A DNA stretch of 34,758 nucleotides from Chara braunii (Eukaryota > Streptophyta > Charophyceae > Charales > Characeae), in assembly GCA_003427395.1 (NCBI GenBank), contig BFEA01000005.1, positions 5,133,089 through 5,167,846 of the forward strand. Reading direction: 5' to 3'. Of the stretch, positions 18,082-28,231 are shown piece after piece. Under the pieces are notes generated by a model. That model had not been told where the DNA came from. It did no database searches and saw only the letters and a list, made by a program, of their open reading frames with translations. Position 1 is the stretch's first letter; every line of letters begins with the position of its first letter. Both the position numbers and the translations under genes were made by a program.

Positions 18082-18298
18082 AACCCGAAGACAGCAAGAT
18101 TGCAGCGATTAGAGATTGGCCAATGCCCCGCACGCTAACACAGAGTTGCGGTGGTTCTTAGGCCTAGCTTACTACTATAGGAAGTTCGTCATGAACTTCT
18201 CCACCATCGCTTTACCCCTTCGCAGGTTGCTAAAGAAATAAGCAATCTGGAAGTGGGACAAGGACTGCACATCAGCCCTGAGGAAGTGAAAGCGGGCT
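18082..18298 (+). pseudogene. Element B RT connection region, frameshifted
   Basis: Pieces in different frames (KPEDSKIAAIRDWPMP at about 18082-18130, then LAYYYRKFV at about 18165-18190) correspond to the RT thumb/connection between YLGH and RNase H. At least two indels and a stop (TAA at 18239-18241) separate the RT frame from the RNase H frame. Confidence 0.7.
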
Positions 18299-18766
18299 TT
18301 GATAGAGTATCCAGTCCTCAAGGTAGCCGATCCGTCCCTACCTTTCGTCGTTACCACTGACGCGAGTCAGTATGGCATAGGTGTTGTCTTACAACAAGAT
18401 GATGGCAATGGATATAGGCTAGTAGAGTTCATGTCTGCTAGGATGCCTTCAGAGAAGGTAGCGACATCCACCTATGAGAGGGAACTCTACGCTCTCAGGC
18501 AAGCACTAGAGCATTGGAAGCATTACTTGCTTGGGAGGTACTTCAAAGTCTATTCCGACCACGAGACACTAAGGTGGTTGAAGACACACGCCAAGATGAC
18601 ACCTAAGCTTACTAGGTGGGTCATAGAGTTAGATCAGTACGACTTCGAACTTAAGCCAGTCAAAGGGAAGTACAATATAGTAGTGGACGCTCTGAGTAGG
18701 AGAGCTGATTACTTTGGGGCAATAGTTCATTATCTGGATAGGGAGAGACCTGCAGCAAAAGATTAG
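18299..18766 (+). CDS. Element B RNase H domain, open frame intact
   Basis: The frame gives VLKVADPSLPFVVTTDASQY, then STYERELYALRQALEHWKHY, SDHETLRWLKTH and VVDALSRRADYFG. Asp (TTDAS), Glu (YERELYAL), Asp (SDHETL) and the final Asp (VDALS) of the Ty3/Gypsy RNase H are all present. This enzyme removes the RNA strand during reverse transcription. The domain has no internal stop, but it lacks its own start and depends on the broken upstream frame. It ends in TAG at 18764-18766. Confidence 0.85.
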   Translation: MIEYPVLKVADPSLPFVVTTDASQYGIGVVLQQDDGNGYRLVEFMSARMPSEKVATSTYERELYALRQALEHWKHYLLGRYFKVYSDHETLRWLKTHAKMTPKLTRWVIELDQYDFELKPVKGKYNIVVDALSRRADYFGAIVHYLDRERPAAKD

Positions 18767-18769
18767 AGA

Positions 18770-19637
18770 AACATATGCACAGGACGCTATCTATAGTGAC
18801 CTCCTCAAGAGAGTTAGGGAGGCCCCAAAGTCCGAACCAGATTACCGCACTACTGATGGGTTACTATTCGAGAAGACTAATGTAGTTGACCGTCTGTGCG
18901 TTCCCAACAGTGAGGAGATCCGTAGTTTGATCTTAGGGGAATGCCACGACACAGAGGGACACTTCGGTTGGCAAAAGACACTAGCCAACCTCATGAGCGC
19001 GTATGTCTGGCCTGGAATGAAGGCCGACTGCATAGAGTATGTGTGTAGTTGTAAAGTTTGTCAGAGAAACAAGACTACCCCTCTTGGTCTTCTCAAACGC
19101 TTGCCTATTCCTGACAGACCCGGAGATTCAGTGTCCATTGACTTTATGGACGTTGGGGTCAAGAGTAGGCATGGCAAAAGTCAAGTCATGGTCATAGTTG
19201 ACAGGTTTAGTAAGTATGTCGTTTTTATTCCTTTGCCTGCAGAGGCGCGGAAAGATTTAGTAGTTCAGAAATTTTTTGACCATTGGGTCAGCGAGCATGG
19301 TATACCGTTGTCGATAGTTAGTGACAGGGATACCAGGTTCACCAGTCAGAACTGGCAGGAACTAATGAGAGTTTATGGTTCCAAGTTGCTGATGTCATCT
19401 GGCCATTATCCAGAGACTAACGGTCAGCCTGAACAGATGAACAAGTTCCTGCAGCAAGTTCTTCGAATGTACATTAGGTCCGACCAGATTAACTGGGATG
19501 AGATGCTCCCAAAGGTAGCCAGTGCATACAATAACAACGTGCACTTGTCCACATGTCGCACTCGCAACAAACTGCACAAGTCCTTTAGACCATGCAGACC
19601 ATTTGAGGGACTTAACCGGGATCAGATTCAGAGATAA
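18770..19637 (+). pseudogene. Element B integrase, zinc-binding and DDE core largely intact
   Basis: Upstream text DGLLFEKTNVVDRLCVPN leads into the frame 18927-19637. The HHCC domain is complete (HDTEGHFGW with two His, then CKVCQRNK with two Cys). The core has Asp in SIDFMDVG, Asp in SDRDTRFTSQ and Glu in ETNGQPEQMN, the D,D(35)E set needed for joining element DNA to the chromosome. The frame breaks just after the core near 19550-19637. The residues look functional, the gene context does not. Confidence 0.88.
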
Positions 19638-20162
19638 CCGCCCGGTACAAAAGAGTTTGCGATATAGCACGAGAAAGAGCTAGCTACCGTTGTAGATAAC
19701 CTCAGGAAAGCCCATCACAGAATGATAGAGCAAGCTAACAAGCACCGTCGCCCCTCACAGTTTCAAGTAGGTGACTTAGTCTGGGTCAAGTCAAAGGAGT
19801 TTGCTCTTGAGGAGAACATCTCACATAAATTACTGCCTGCGTATAGAGGACCGTGGCCAGTCTTAGAAGTAAAGGGCGGAGAGGATGGACCGTCCTACAC
19901 TATTGAGATTCCAGCACACCTCCACACCTACCCAATGTTCCATGCGTCAAAGTTGTTGCCTTGCATCACAAGTCAACAGTTTCCATCACGTAGATCTATG
20001 ATTCCTCCAGATATGGATGGAAGATATGACATTGATGGTATCGTAGGTGAGGATGTCTTCAGGACAGGAGGTAGAGGTCATCCACAAAAACAATACAAAG
20101 TCAGATTTGCCTTTCAAAAGCCAGAAGTTCACACCAACAGAACTTCTAGAGACAGCTCCTGA
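19638..20162 (+). pseudogene. Element B integrase C-terminus with chromodomain-like tail
   Basis: The frame 19722-20162 has FQVGDLVWVKSKEF, LLPAYRGPWPVLEV and HTYPMFHASKLLP, the GPY/F-type region of chromovirus integrases. The tail YDIDGIVGEDVF followed by KQYKVRFAF looks like a diverged chromodomain (canonical pattern: an xVExI block, then YLVKW). The aromatic cage cannot be judged. In chromoviruses this tail directs insertion to particular chromatin. Confidence 0.65.
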
Positions 20163-20245
20163 TATAGTCTGAGCCTACAAAAGAGATAAGAAGGGCAAAG
20201 GTCCTACCTTAGACTGAAGTATTCTCGGAGGACCTCGAATTTAGG

Positions 20246-20484
20246 CCGGCGGGAGTGAAACGGTTTCCACCTTTTTGCAGTCACAGATGCAGGCCCTAGA
20301 GTTCGACCTCACCTTACCCATGTATAGTACCGAGTTGACCCCCGAGTGTTTGAACCCGTGACCTGTGTTTCGATAGTTGTTTGTTTGTCTGTGGTAGGTC
20401 TGTGTAGGTGTAGGGGTTCGATCTGTAGGTCTGTCAAGTAGGGGTCATAGCTGTGTAGAGATCGAAACTGCTAGGCTAGAGGTT
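20246..20484 (+). mobile_element. Polypurine tract and start of element B 3' LTR
   Basis: CGAATTTAGGCCGGCGGGAG followed by TGAAACGG at 20256 matches the usual order at the 3' end of Gypsy elements: a GAATTT stretch, a purine tract, then TG of the LTR. The sequence to 20484 has no coding content. The LTR may end before 20485 or may include the LTR-like repeat that follows. Confidence 0.6.
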
Positions 20485-20918
20485 TGTAGGTGAGTCGCAG
20501 GCCAACTGCGTTGAGTCGGCAGTGCAACCTCATGCAGTCGAAGTTGCCAGTCCCAGTCCTACCGAGTTCGGTCAAGCAAGTACTGTGTGGGACTGTGCAC
20601 ACCCAGGGCCTGGTGGAAAGGGGCAGACCAGCGGAAAACAGAAGTATAAATCAAGAGCAGCGCCCATCAATTCATTCATTCGCTGCGTAAGCCATGCAGA
20701 AGCGCTGCTACAGCATCTTGTGCAAAGGTGGTCTGCAGGTTGCCCGAAGACAAAGTGGGCTGAAGGAGCTAGAGTGCTCATAGTGGTAGTGATAAGCGAC
20801 CATAGCCGCCATAGGTTAGAGATAGCTGAGAGTGTGTGTGTGGGATACAGAGTGAGTGTGAGTGGAGTATTCAGGGTGATCCAGAGTTGAGTGCGGGCGA
20901 ACAGTGGTGTTGAACGCA
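20485..20918 (+). repeat. LTR-like dispersed repeat, copy 2
   Basis: Second copy of 10277-10711: TGTAGGTGAG start, GAACGCA end, TATA box at 20645-20651. It follows the predicted start of element B 3' LTR at 20256, so a 663-base 3' LTR (20256-20918) is one reading; the copy at 10277 would then be a truncated LTR of the same family. The alternative is that this is a separate solo LTR inserted between B and C. Confidence 0.7.
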
Positions 20919-21091
20919 GTGACGAGAGTTGGGCTGTGTAGGCGCTGATGCGCCATAACTTGTTGAAGCGAGTTTCGCATCTGAACTGTGTTCTCGATTG
21001 TCATATCTCTGAGCTTTGAGTGGGCGCTGTGCACCAGTGTGAATCGCCAACTGTTTGCATGTATGCGAAGTGGAAAAGAAAGCGAGTCTGA

Positions 21092-22330
21092 TTGCACCAA
21101 CATCTCCCTACTCACCATGATGCAATCCATGCAAAAGACACCATCCGTGCCCTCCAATCCTCCTTCGCCACCTCCATCTCCGGCCTCTCCAGCCGGATTG
21201 ATAACAAGGCACAAACATCGACCCCTTCCATCCAAGTGGTCACTACCACGATTCCCACTTCCATGTCGGGTTCTAGTCTGCCCCCACGTCCTCCTCTCAT
21301 CACTCCCACTCCCACCTCCACCCCTTCTACCTCCACTTCCACCGCCGGTCCATCCGCCACTCCCATCTCCACCGCTTCTATCTCCACCTCCACCGCCGGT
21401 CCATCCGCCACCCCAGCCTCTACCACCCCCATCCCAACGGCCACCACTGACGTGTCCCACCCGCCTCCTCCCTCCTTCACCCCTCTCATTGCCCAGTTGC
21501 CGCATCATTCCCTCAGCACCCATTCCGTACCCACACCTCCTCTCTCACAACCCATCTCTACCTCATCCATCATCACCTCCCTCCGGATGCGCACCTACTA
21601 CCATGTCACCGCATGTCACACCCTGCCCTCCCCCAACATCCCCCGAACGCCCTCCTCCAACATGACTTCACCTGCCTCGTTGACGCCTCACCCACCCTCG
21701 ACTTCAACGCACTCGCTACCCACGTCCCTAGTTATGGCAAAATCCCCCGTACATTCCGGGCCCACGACATTCCAAACTTTTCCGGTAACCCCAATGAGGA
21801 TTTATCTCTCTTTCTCAACCAACTCCAACAAACTTTCTACCTCCACACCGTCCCCGTCATCCACTGGCTACCCATAGCCGGTACATAATTCCTCACCAAC
21901 AACGCCTGCTGGTGGCTCACCGAAGTCGCCAACCACCAACTCAGCAGCCAGCCATCACACTCCTTGCTCAAGTGCGCTACGCTGATCACAACCACCTTCC
22001 GCCCATAAAAGAGCGTCGATGATTACATCAACCAGTTCTGCCGCCTTCGCCAAAATGGCCCCACCGACTGCTACGTCCAACATGTCCGCTCACTACGACA
22101 ACATATATTCGTCCACCTGATCGTCGACGACACTTTCATCTCCTGCCTCAAGTGGGTCTCTGACCGCGAAATCACCGCCGTCCTTGTCCACGACCACAAC
22201 ATTATCCGATCTTCTCTCCCGCATTCTCCAAATCGACAGTCTTCTCTCAACTCACAAGGCCTCCATCCCCTCCGTCCCTTCCCGAACACGTTTCTTCCAC
22301 AACATTGCTTCCGGCGACACCCTCACCACC
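21092..22330 (+). pseudogene. Element C gag (capsid), frameshifted
   Basis: The N-terminal frame from 21092 has DTIRALQSSFATSISGLSSR, a helical coiled-coil-like start, then a Pro/Ser/Thr-rich stretch containing a 51-bp in-frame tandem repeat (STAGPSATP motif twice, 21341 and 21392). The capsid part is in another frame from 21613: IPNFSGNPNEDLSLFLNQL, then a TAA at 21886-21888, and WWLTEVANHQL and VDDYINQFCRLRQ downstream. FSGNP...LxxFLxxL is the usual start of the gag capsid domain. Confidence 0.75.
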
Positions 22331-22939
22331 ACGATGTCAGATGAGTTCTCCACACCCGACCCCGACACCGAGTCCACTTTTACCGACCCCCCATCTTTCA
22401 CCCAAGAAGAAGTCAACACCATCCATCTCCTCAGGACGGAGCACAGGAACCACCAGGCTCGCGTATCTTCTTCCACCTCCCCCCCTCGCTGAACGAAGCT
22501 CACCCCGGAGGAACGTGCCTACCTCCAAACCAACAATGGCTGTTTCCGATGTCGTCAGTTGGGCCACCAGCAAACCAGCTGCCGCAACGCTAGCCAGTTA
22601 ATCCGACAGGCTCCCCGCTCGATGGGACCTCGGCCCGTCATATCCGCTACCCCACCCTCCACGACATCGGGACCCTCCCACACACATGAACACTGTCCCC
22701 TTGCCCATCGTGACCCCACCCTGGCATTGACAACTAGTCAACCGGCCCCTCTACTGGCATCGACGATCCGTCTGCCACCCCCACCTCATGTGACACATAT
22801 CCCACCGGATGACACTCAGGCGTCACAGTTTACTCCGCCTGCCCCCCTCTCGACGATGTCTCTCACCCCATCGGTCGAGCTCATCACTGGCACATGTTCC
22901 TCTACCCTTCTCCCTAATCCCTCTCACATCCTCGGTTGA
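22184..22939 (+). pseudogene. Element C nucleocapsid with intact CCHC knuckle
   Basis: The reading LTPEERAYLQTNNGCFRCRQLGHQQTSC contains CX2CX4HX4C at 22541-22582, with all four metal ligands present. L-T-P-E-E-R is a common lead-in to this knuckle in chromoviruses. It is followed by a Pro/Ser/Thr-rich linker to the protease. The frame changes with a stop near 22490 just before the knuckle. Confidence 0.8.
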
Positions 22940-23324
22940 GGAACAAGTGCGATACGAGCGGCTTGTTAGACTAGGCACCGAAGAGCACTGCCTCAACAAC
23001 ATGATCTCCGTCGCTTGTGCCGGAACCGCTCAGTTCCAGCTCAAGTTCATATCCATCTCCCTCCGCGCATTGACAGCGAAGTTCCGGGCCCTCCTAGATG
23101 GCGGGGCTAACGACAACGTCATTACCGGCGCCTGTGTCCACAAAGTCGGTCTCCCCTCAACCGGCTACGACTCCTCGATCACCATTCGCTTAGCGGACAA
23201 GGACTCATCCCTCATCGTCGACCTCACAGTTCCCGAGGTCACCATGATTGTCGGCTCCCTCCGCAGTCAGACCTCCTTCGACGTCATGCACCTCATGTGC
23301 GACGTCGTCCTGAAAACTATCTAG
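22930..23324 (+). pseudogene. Element C retropepsin, altered triplet
   Basis: The frame gives AKFRALLDGGANDNVITGACV, which matches the protease active site (ALLDSGAxxNFI-type) but with D-G-G in place of D-[ST]-G (Asp codon 23097-23099, Gly codon 23100-23102). The later part (SFDVMHLMCDVVL) corresponds to the LGMxW block in a degraded form. A TAG ends the frame at 23322-23324. Serine to Gly would remove the hydroxyl that supports the catalytic Asp, so activity is unlikely. Confidence 0.75.
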
Positions 23325-23524
23325 ATTGATCGCTACATGCCCTACTCTTTCTACCCCTCTTTGCCCGCCTCTCTTCTACTTCGAACTCTACCCTCGACAT
23401 CCCTTACATTCTTCCCCCTTCCACCTCACCCCCCGTCTCCCCCCACCAATTCCTCCACATGTCTCGCCGACACCGTGACTCCACCTACTATTGCCTCGTC
23501 ATCGACCGCAAGCGTCCTTAGGAC

Positions 23525-24520
23525 TTGATTCCAATGGACAAACCAGACCAAGCCCCCCCATCTGACCCTCGCATCACCTCTCTCCTCTCAAAATTCAAGG
23601 ACGTCTTCCTCGAGTCCTTGCTTGCCAGCTTGCCACCCGATCGCGGTGTATCTCACACCATCGATCTCGAACCCGGCCATTCACCTCCTTGCCGCCCTCC
23701 GTACCAACTCTTCGTCCCCGAGGCCGAAGAGATGAAGCGCCACCTCAATAAACTCCTTGAAAAATGATTCATTAAGCCTAGCTCATCCCCCTTCGGAACC
23801 AGCTGCCTCTTTGTCAAAAAGGGCAGCACCTTGGAGCTCCGCATGTGCACACTACCGCGCCTTGAACCGGATCACGATCAAGAATAAGTATCCACTCCCC
23901 TGGATATTTGAACTTCTTGATCGCCTCCGTGGAGCCAAATACTTCACCAAGATTGACCTCCGCAGTGGCTTCCACCAGATTAGTATTCGCGAGGAAGATA
24001 CCCATTAGACCGCCTTCCGCTCTCGCTCGGTGCATTACGAGTTCCTAGTGATGCCTTTCGGCCTCACAAATGCCCTAACGACAGACCGCCTTCCGCTCTC
24101 GCTTTGGGCATTACAAGTTCCTAGTGATGACTTTCGGCCTCACAAATGCCCCAACGACCTTCCAGTCCACCATGAACTACATCTTCTGCGATCTCCTCGA
24201 AGTCTGTGTCGTGATCAACCTCGGCGACATCCTTGTTTTCAGTCCCACCTTCAAGTCCCAGCTTCAACACATCGAGAAGGTACTTTCCATCCTCTGCGAG
24301 CAAAAGTTATACGCTAAGCTTAGCAAATGCACTTTTGTCGCCTCGAGTGTGGACTACCTTGGCTACATTGTGTCTGCAGACGGTATCCTCATGGACCCCT
24401 CGAAGGTCGCCGCTCTCGTCGAGTTCCCACCTCCCACCACCTTGCTCGAACTTAGGTCATTCATTGGAATCGCTAACTACTACCGCCCCTTCATCCAAAA
24501 CTTCTCCAACACTGCATATC
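23525..24520 (+). pseudogene. Element C reverse transcriptase, interrupted
   Basis: RT blocks in order: HTIDLEPGHSPPCRPPYQL, then a TGA at 23765-23767, [54 protein letters not shown], a TAG at 24006-24008, HYEFLVMPFGLTNA, then VCVVINLGDILVFS and SVDYLGYIVSADGI. The catalytic YLDD is altered to NLGD (24217-24228), which loses the first Asp. A 76-bp tandem duplication at 24008-24159 shifts the frame in the middle of the MPFGLTNA block. Confidence 0.88.
24008..24159 (+). repeat. 76-bp tandem duplication inside element C RT
   Basis: GACCGCCTTCCGCTCTCGCT occurs at 24008 and 24084; the two 76-base copies differ at a handful of positions (for example CGGTGCATTACGAG against TTGGGCATTACAAG). The length leaves remainder one when divided by three. 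Both copies encode the EFLVMPFGLTNA block. Confidence 0.93.
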
Positions 24521-25071
24521 CACTCCATGAGCTCACCTGCGCCATCGAGTCCTTCACATGGACCGAAAGCCGCCAAGCCGCCTTCGACAAACTCAAACAT
24601 CTCGTCACTATTGCCCCTGTTCTCAAGATCGCTGACCCTTCTCGCCACTTTTACGTCACCACCGACACTTTGAACTTTGCCCTTGGCGCCGTTCTATCCC
24701 AACATTTCCCTTGCGATCCCCCCATTATCAAAGATTTCCCCACGCGATCCGAAGCACCTCCCAGCAAGTACCCTATCGTATTCGCGAGTAAAAAGCTCAT
24801 CGTTGCTTAGATGAATTATCCCTCCAATGAGAAGGAACTCCTCGCCGTCATCTATGCCCTTAAAGTCTGGCGCCCTTACCTCGATGGCCAGTACTTTACC
24901 ATTCGCCCCGACAACACCGTCGTCTCCAGTATCCTCACCAAAAAGGATATCACCCCTCGTCAAGCCCGCTGGCTGGACTTTCTCGCCCAGTTTACCTTCA
25001 CCATCTGCCATACTCCCGGTAAGACCAATTGTGTTGTTGATGCCCTCTCTACCCGATCACAAGCCCCCTGA
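24520..25071 (+). pseudogene. Element C RNase H
   Basis: The frame 24124-24810 ends with TTDTLNFALGAVLSQ and IVFASKKLIVA, then TAG at 24808-24810; the same frame goes on as NEKELLAVIYALKVWRPYL, RPDNTVVSSIL and CVVDALSTRSQ. The Asp of TTD, the Glu of NEKELLAV and the Asp of RPDN are kept, but DAS is changed to DTL. Only one stop interrupts the domain. Confidence 0.82.
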
Positions 25072-25079
25072 GAAAGTCT

Positions 25080-26090
25080 TCGCTACCATGACACATGTCA
25101 ACCTCCTCCAATCTCTCCAACATCACTTCATTCATGGCTACGCCTCCTGCCCCTACTTCGCCCCTACCTACACCAAATTCCGCGACCTCGACATTGTCCC
25201 TGACTATTCCCTCATCGAGCATCTCCTCTACATCAGCACCAAAGGAACTCGCCGCCTAGGCATCCCTTCCGTTTGTGGTCTCCGTATGCAATTCTTGGTT
25301 GAACACCACGATGCCAAGACTGCCGAACACCTCGGTTTCCATAAAACCTTTGACAATATCTCTTGTTACCTCTACTAGCTCTCGCTCCTTGTCGACGTCA
25401 AAGCCTACCCTTCTTGCCCTACTTGCCAAGCCGTCAATCCCTCCAACCAAGCTAAGGCTGGCAAACTCCAGTCTCTCCCCATACCCACCCACCGCTGGCA
25501 ATCTGTCTCTATGGACTTCGTCTGTGGTTTCCCCACGACCAACCATGGTCACAATTTCATCTATGTCGTTGTTTGCCGCCTTGCCAAGCGCGCCCATTTC
25601 ATCCCTTGCACCACTACCTGCCAATCCAAGGACGTTGCCAAACTCTTTTTCGACCATGTCATCCGTCATCATGATCTCCTATAAAACGTCATCAATGATC
25701 GTGACTCCCGATTCCTCTCACAGTTTTGGAGAAATCTCTTCAAGGAATACGAGACCACCCTCGAGTACATCACCGCCTTTCACCCCCAGACGGATGGCCA
25801 GGCAGAGAAGATGAACGATACTCTCCAGCACATCCTCTGGAAGTATTGTCATCCCCATCAGCACGACTGGGACCAGCTCCTCTCCGTTGTTGAGATCGCC
25901 TACAACAACGTTGTCTGCCCCTCCAATGACATCAGTCCTTTCTACCTCGACCTTGGCTAGCATCCTCGCCTGCCCTCTGACTTCTTGCTCCCCTCGCAGC
26001 TCAACCCATTTACTCCATGTCCCTCTCTCAATGAATGGGTTGCCACAATGAACCGCCTCCTAAGAGAAGCCACTGAATCTATTCAATGAA
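25080..26090 (+). pseudogene. Element C integrase
   Basis: The frame has the HHCC domain (EHHDAKTAEHLGFHKT, then YPSCPTCQAVNPS) interrupted by a TAG at 25376-25378, and the DDE core: VSMDFVCGFP, INDRDSRFLSQFW and TDGQAEKMNDTL, each with its acidic residue. Further stops occur at about 25681 and 25958. The core residues are intact despite the stops, so decay is mostly through nonsense changes. Confidence 0.85.
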
Positions 26091-26598
26091 GTCGGGAACA
26101 ACAAGCCAAGCAAACAAACAAACATCGTCGTGACGTCACTTTCCATGTTGGGGACAAAGTCTGGCTCTCCGCCAAACGCTTTGGTCCTGAACAAGGCTTG
26201 TCCAAGAAACTCTCGAACAAGTGGCTCGGTCCATTCCCCATCATTGAAAAACATCCGCTCTAAATTACAAGCTCCAACTCCCTCCTGACATGAACCGTGT
26301 CCATCCTGTCTTCTATGTAGAATACTTGAAAGAATTTTACGAATCACCTCCTCAGTTCTCTGATCGCCCTCATCCTTGTCCAGCACCTATCATGCTCCCC
26401 ACTGGTCCTGAATTCTCTGTGGAGTCGATCATCGACCGTAGAACAACTCAAGTATCCAACCACCCCGAGCCTATCAGAGAATACGAAGTAAAATGGACAG
26501 GATACCCAGACGAAGAATCAACATGGGAACCCCTTGCAAATCTAAAGAACACCATGAAACTCGTCCGTGCCTATGATCGTACCCACCCTGTCTCATAG
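26090..26598 (+). pseudogene. Element C integrase C-terminus and chromodomain
   Basis: GDKVWLSAKRFGPEQGLSKK and KWLGPFPIIEK form the integrase C-terminal region. A stop occurs near 26262. The frame 26290-26598 then gives MNRVHPVFYVEYLKEF and a well-conserved chromodomain: FSVESIIDRR, then REYEVKWTGYPDEESTWEP and LANLKNTMKLVRAYD. The aromatic residues of the methyl-lysine cage are plausible in YEVKW and ESTWEP. Chromoviruses use this domain to target insertion to histone-marked chromatin. Confidence 0.88.
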
Positions 26599-27280
26599 TT
26601 ATCTACTTGCCTATGCCTTGACCTGTACATACCTACTCTACACACACCACCCCTGAACCCAGCCTAACCGCTCCCCTTGATCTTGATCTCTCACTGTCTG
26701 ATCCGCCCTTGCCTCAGCCTAAGTCCGTCCCATCTGTCCTCTACCACACTCTCTGTCTCTCTTGACTAATGGCTGTGGACCTGCATGACGCTGACGATAA
26801 AGGATCTAATGGCAAGCGCATGAGGACGATGGCCTGCTGCCTCATGATCATGAAGATAACGCAGCTGGTTTGGCCACCATGCTGTTTCCTTGGTCGGCAT
26901 CTGGACTCACGGACTTACTGGAGCAGCGGCGTGTGATCTGGACTTTTGCATCAGTCTACGATTTCCTTGCTACAGGATCAGACCTCCTTGCAGTTCATGG
27001 ACCGGACGTACTCCAGTACTTGGACTTTGGACAATTGTACTCCTACTTCGTTTTCCCGCAGCTTGGACATTCGACAACTACCTGTTGGAGCTGCTGAAGA
27101 CCGGTTCTCTCACCTATCCTGGATCTGATCAAGACCTCCGAAGACCTTCCTCAAGACATTTTTCGCATTTTGACACTTTGTTACAGACCTGAGACTTTCT
27201 TCTCCCCAGATTCCTCAGACACCCCAGCCCTTGAGCATCGAACAAACTATTTTTCTTTTTCTTTTTCTCAAACCTGACAA
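26599..27280 (+). other. Element C 3' non-coding region
   Basis: No coding motif is present between the chromodomain stop and the minisatellite. The composition stays C/T-rich up to about 26760 and then becomes mixed. It is unusually long for the space between integrase and polypurine tract. Confidence 0.6.
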
Positions 27281-27610
27281 CCTATAACCTTGTAGAACAT
27301 CAATAGGACTGCCCTGTTACTTGTAGAGCCTCAATAGGATCACCCTGTTACTTGAACATTGCTACCCTCAACCTTGTAGAACCTCAATAGGACTACCCTG
27401 TTACCTAAACATTGCTACCCTCACCCTTGTAGAACCTCAAAAGGATTACCCTGTTACTTGAGCATTGATTCCCTCGTCCCCGTAGAACATCAATAGTATT
27501 GCACTGTTACCTGTTACTTCACCCTTGTAGCACCTCAACTACTCTGTTAACTGAACATTGATACCTTCACACTTGTAGAACAGAAGTAAGATTACCCTGT
27601 TACTTGCATT
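27281..27610 (+). repeat. Minisatellite, about seven copies of a 30-55 bp unit
   Basis: Units start with CTTGTAGAACCTCAATAGGA and go on to CCCTGTTAC, often followed by TTGAACATTGCTACCCTCA. Starts are near 27291, 27321, 27375, 27427, 27480, 27524 and 27573. Copies differ by substitutions and by the presence of the trailing part, so it is an old, degenerate array. Confidence 0.88.
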
Positions 27611-27701
27611 ACTCCCCCTTTCCTTTCTGACCAGTGATCGGCCCCGTCCCATCCTTCACGGTTGTTTATCAGGTCTATGGCAGCCAGGACGTTGCCTTCC
27701 A

Positions 27702-28231
27702 GAGGGAGGGGATAGTGTTACGGACTCAGCCAGGTATTGATCCCTGGTCCACGGGTTACCACCCGCGAGGCTGCTATTTCATTTTTGGGTTTCTGACTCT
27801 CTGTTCTCAGGCCCCTGACAGTTGGCACCCTCTGCAGTTGGTGCCCGTTCTCAAATTCCTCTTTTGGCACTTTCGGATTTGGATACTTGGCGCCATCCGG
27901 CATTCTGGCGCCCAGACTCAGACCTTCGATTTTCAGTTCAGCCCTGAGGCAATTTGCACTTCTGCCCTCGGGACTGAACTTGACTCCAGTTTTTAAGACC
28001 GGACTCAAGCCCAGTACGGGCAACCAGTTTTCAGCCTCATTGCTTGTGTTCAGTGTGAATATGCTTCAACATTGTGTTCAGGAATCCAAGACTGCGACTT
28101 TGAGACTTTGCCACTTTGTGTCTGCGTCTGTCGAGTTGTGTCGAGTCTGCGTTGAGTTGAGTGAGTGTGTGTGTGTGCTCTCACTCTCCCTCCCTCTCCC
28201 AGCCTCACTGCCCTGTATCCACCTTGTTACA
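27702..28231 (+). mobile_element. Element C polypurine tract and 3' LTR
   Basis: The purine stretch GAGGGAGGGGATAG ends at 27715 and is followed directly by TGTTACGG, the typical 5' terminus of a Gypsy LTR. A possible end is the TTGTTACA at 28224-28231, which gives an LTR of about 516 bases; the end is uncertain because no second LTR is available for comparison. A GT-rich stretch lies near 28165-28182. Confidence 0.72.

Larger units (their letters stand above)
14320..20484 (+). mobile_element. Ty3/Gypsy element B, full domain set but inactive
   Basis: The order is 5' LTR or leader remnant, gag, degenerate zinc knuckle, protease, RT, RNase H, integrase, integrase C-terminal region with a chromodomain-like tail, polypurine tract (CCGGCGGGAG, ending at 20255) and the start of a 3' LTR at 20256 (TGAAACGG). 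RT and protease resemble element A, so both belong to one lineage. Stops and frameshifts occur in every domain except RNase H and most of integrase. The 5' LTR cannot be matched to the 3' one, so one end has been lost or replaced. Confidence 0.88.
21092..28231 (+). mobile_element. Ty3/Gypsy chromovirus element C, C-rich, inactive
   Basis: The order is gag with zinc knuckle, protease, RT, RNase H, integrase, chromodomain, minisatellite-bearing 3' region, polypurine tract (GAGGGAGGGGATAG, ending 27715) and 3' LTR from 27716. The sense strand is strikingly rich in C and poor in G, unlike A and B. The chromodomain is the best kept part. No matching 5' LTR is visible: sequence before about 21100 does not resemble 27716-28231, so the left end has been lost. 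Stops and frameshifts interrupt every enzyme domain. Confidence 0.9.

Noticed and set aside
20816-21523. Gly-rich 235-codon minus-strand frame
   Set aside because: It is the antisense of the C-rich gag of element C and part of the LTR-like repeat.
22252-25963. Several minus-strand frames opposite element C
   Set aside because: All are shadows of the plus-strand gag-pol reading; the C-rich sense strand leaves few antisense stops.
27281-27610. CRISPR-like array
   Set aside because: Units are degenerate and have no constant spacers; the setting is a eukaryotic retrotransposon, so it is a minisatellite.
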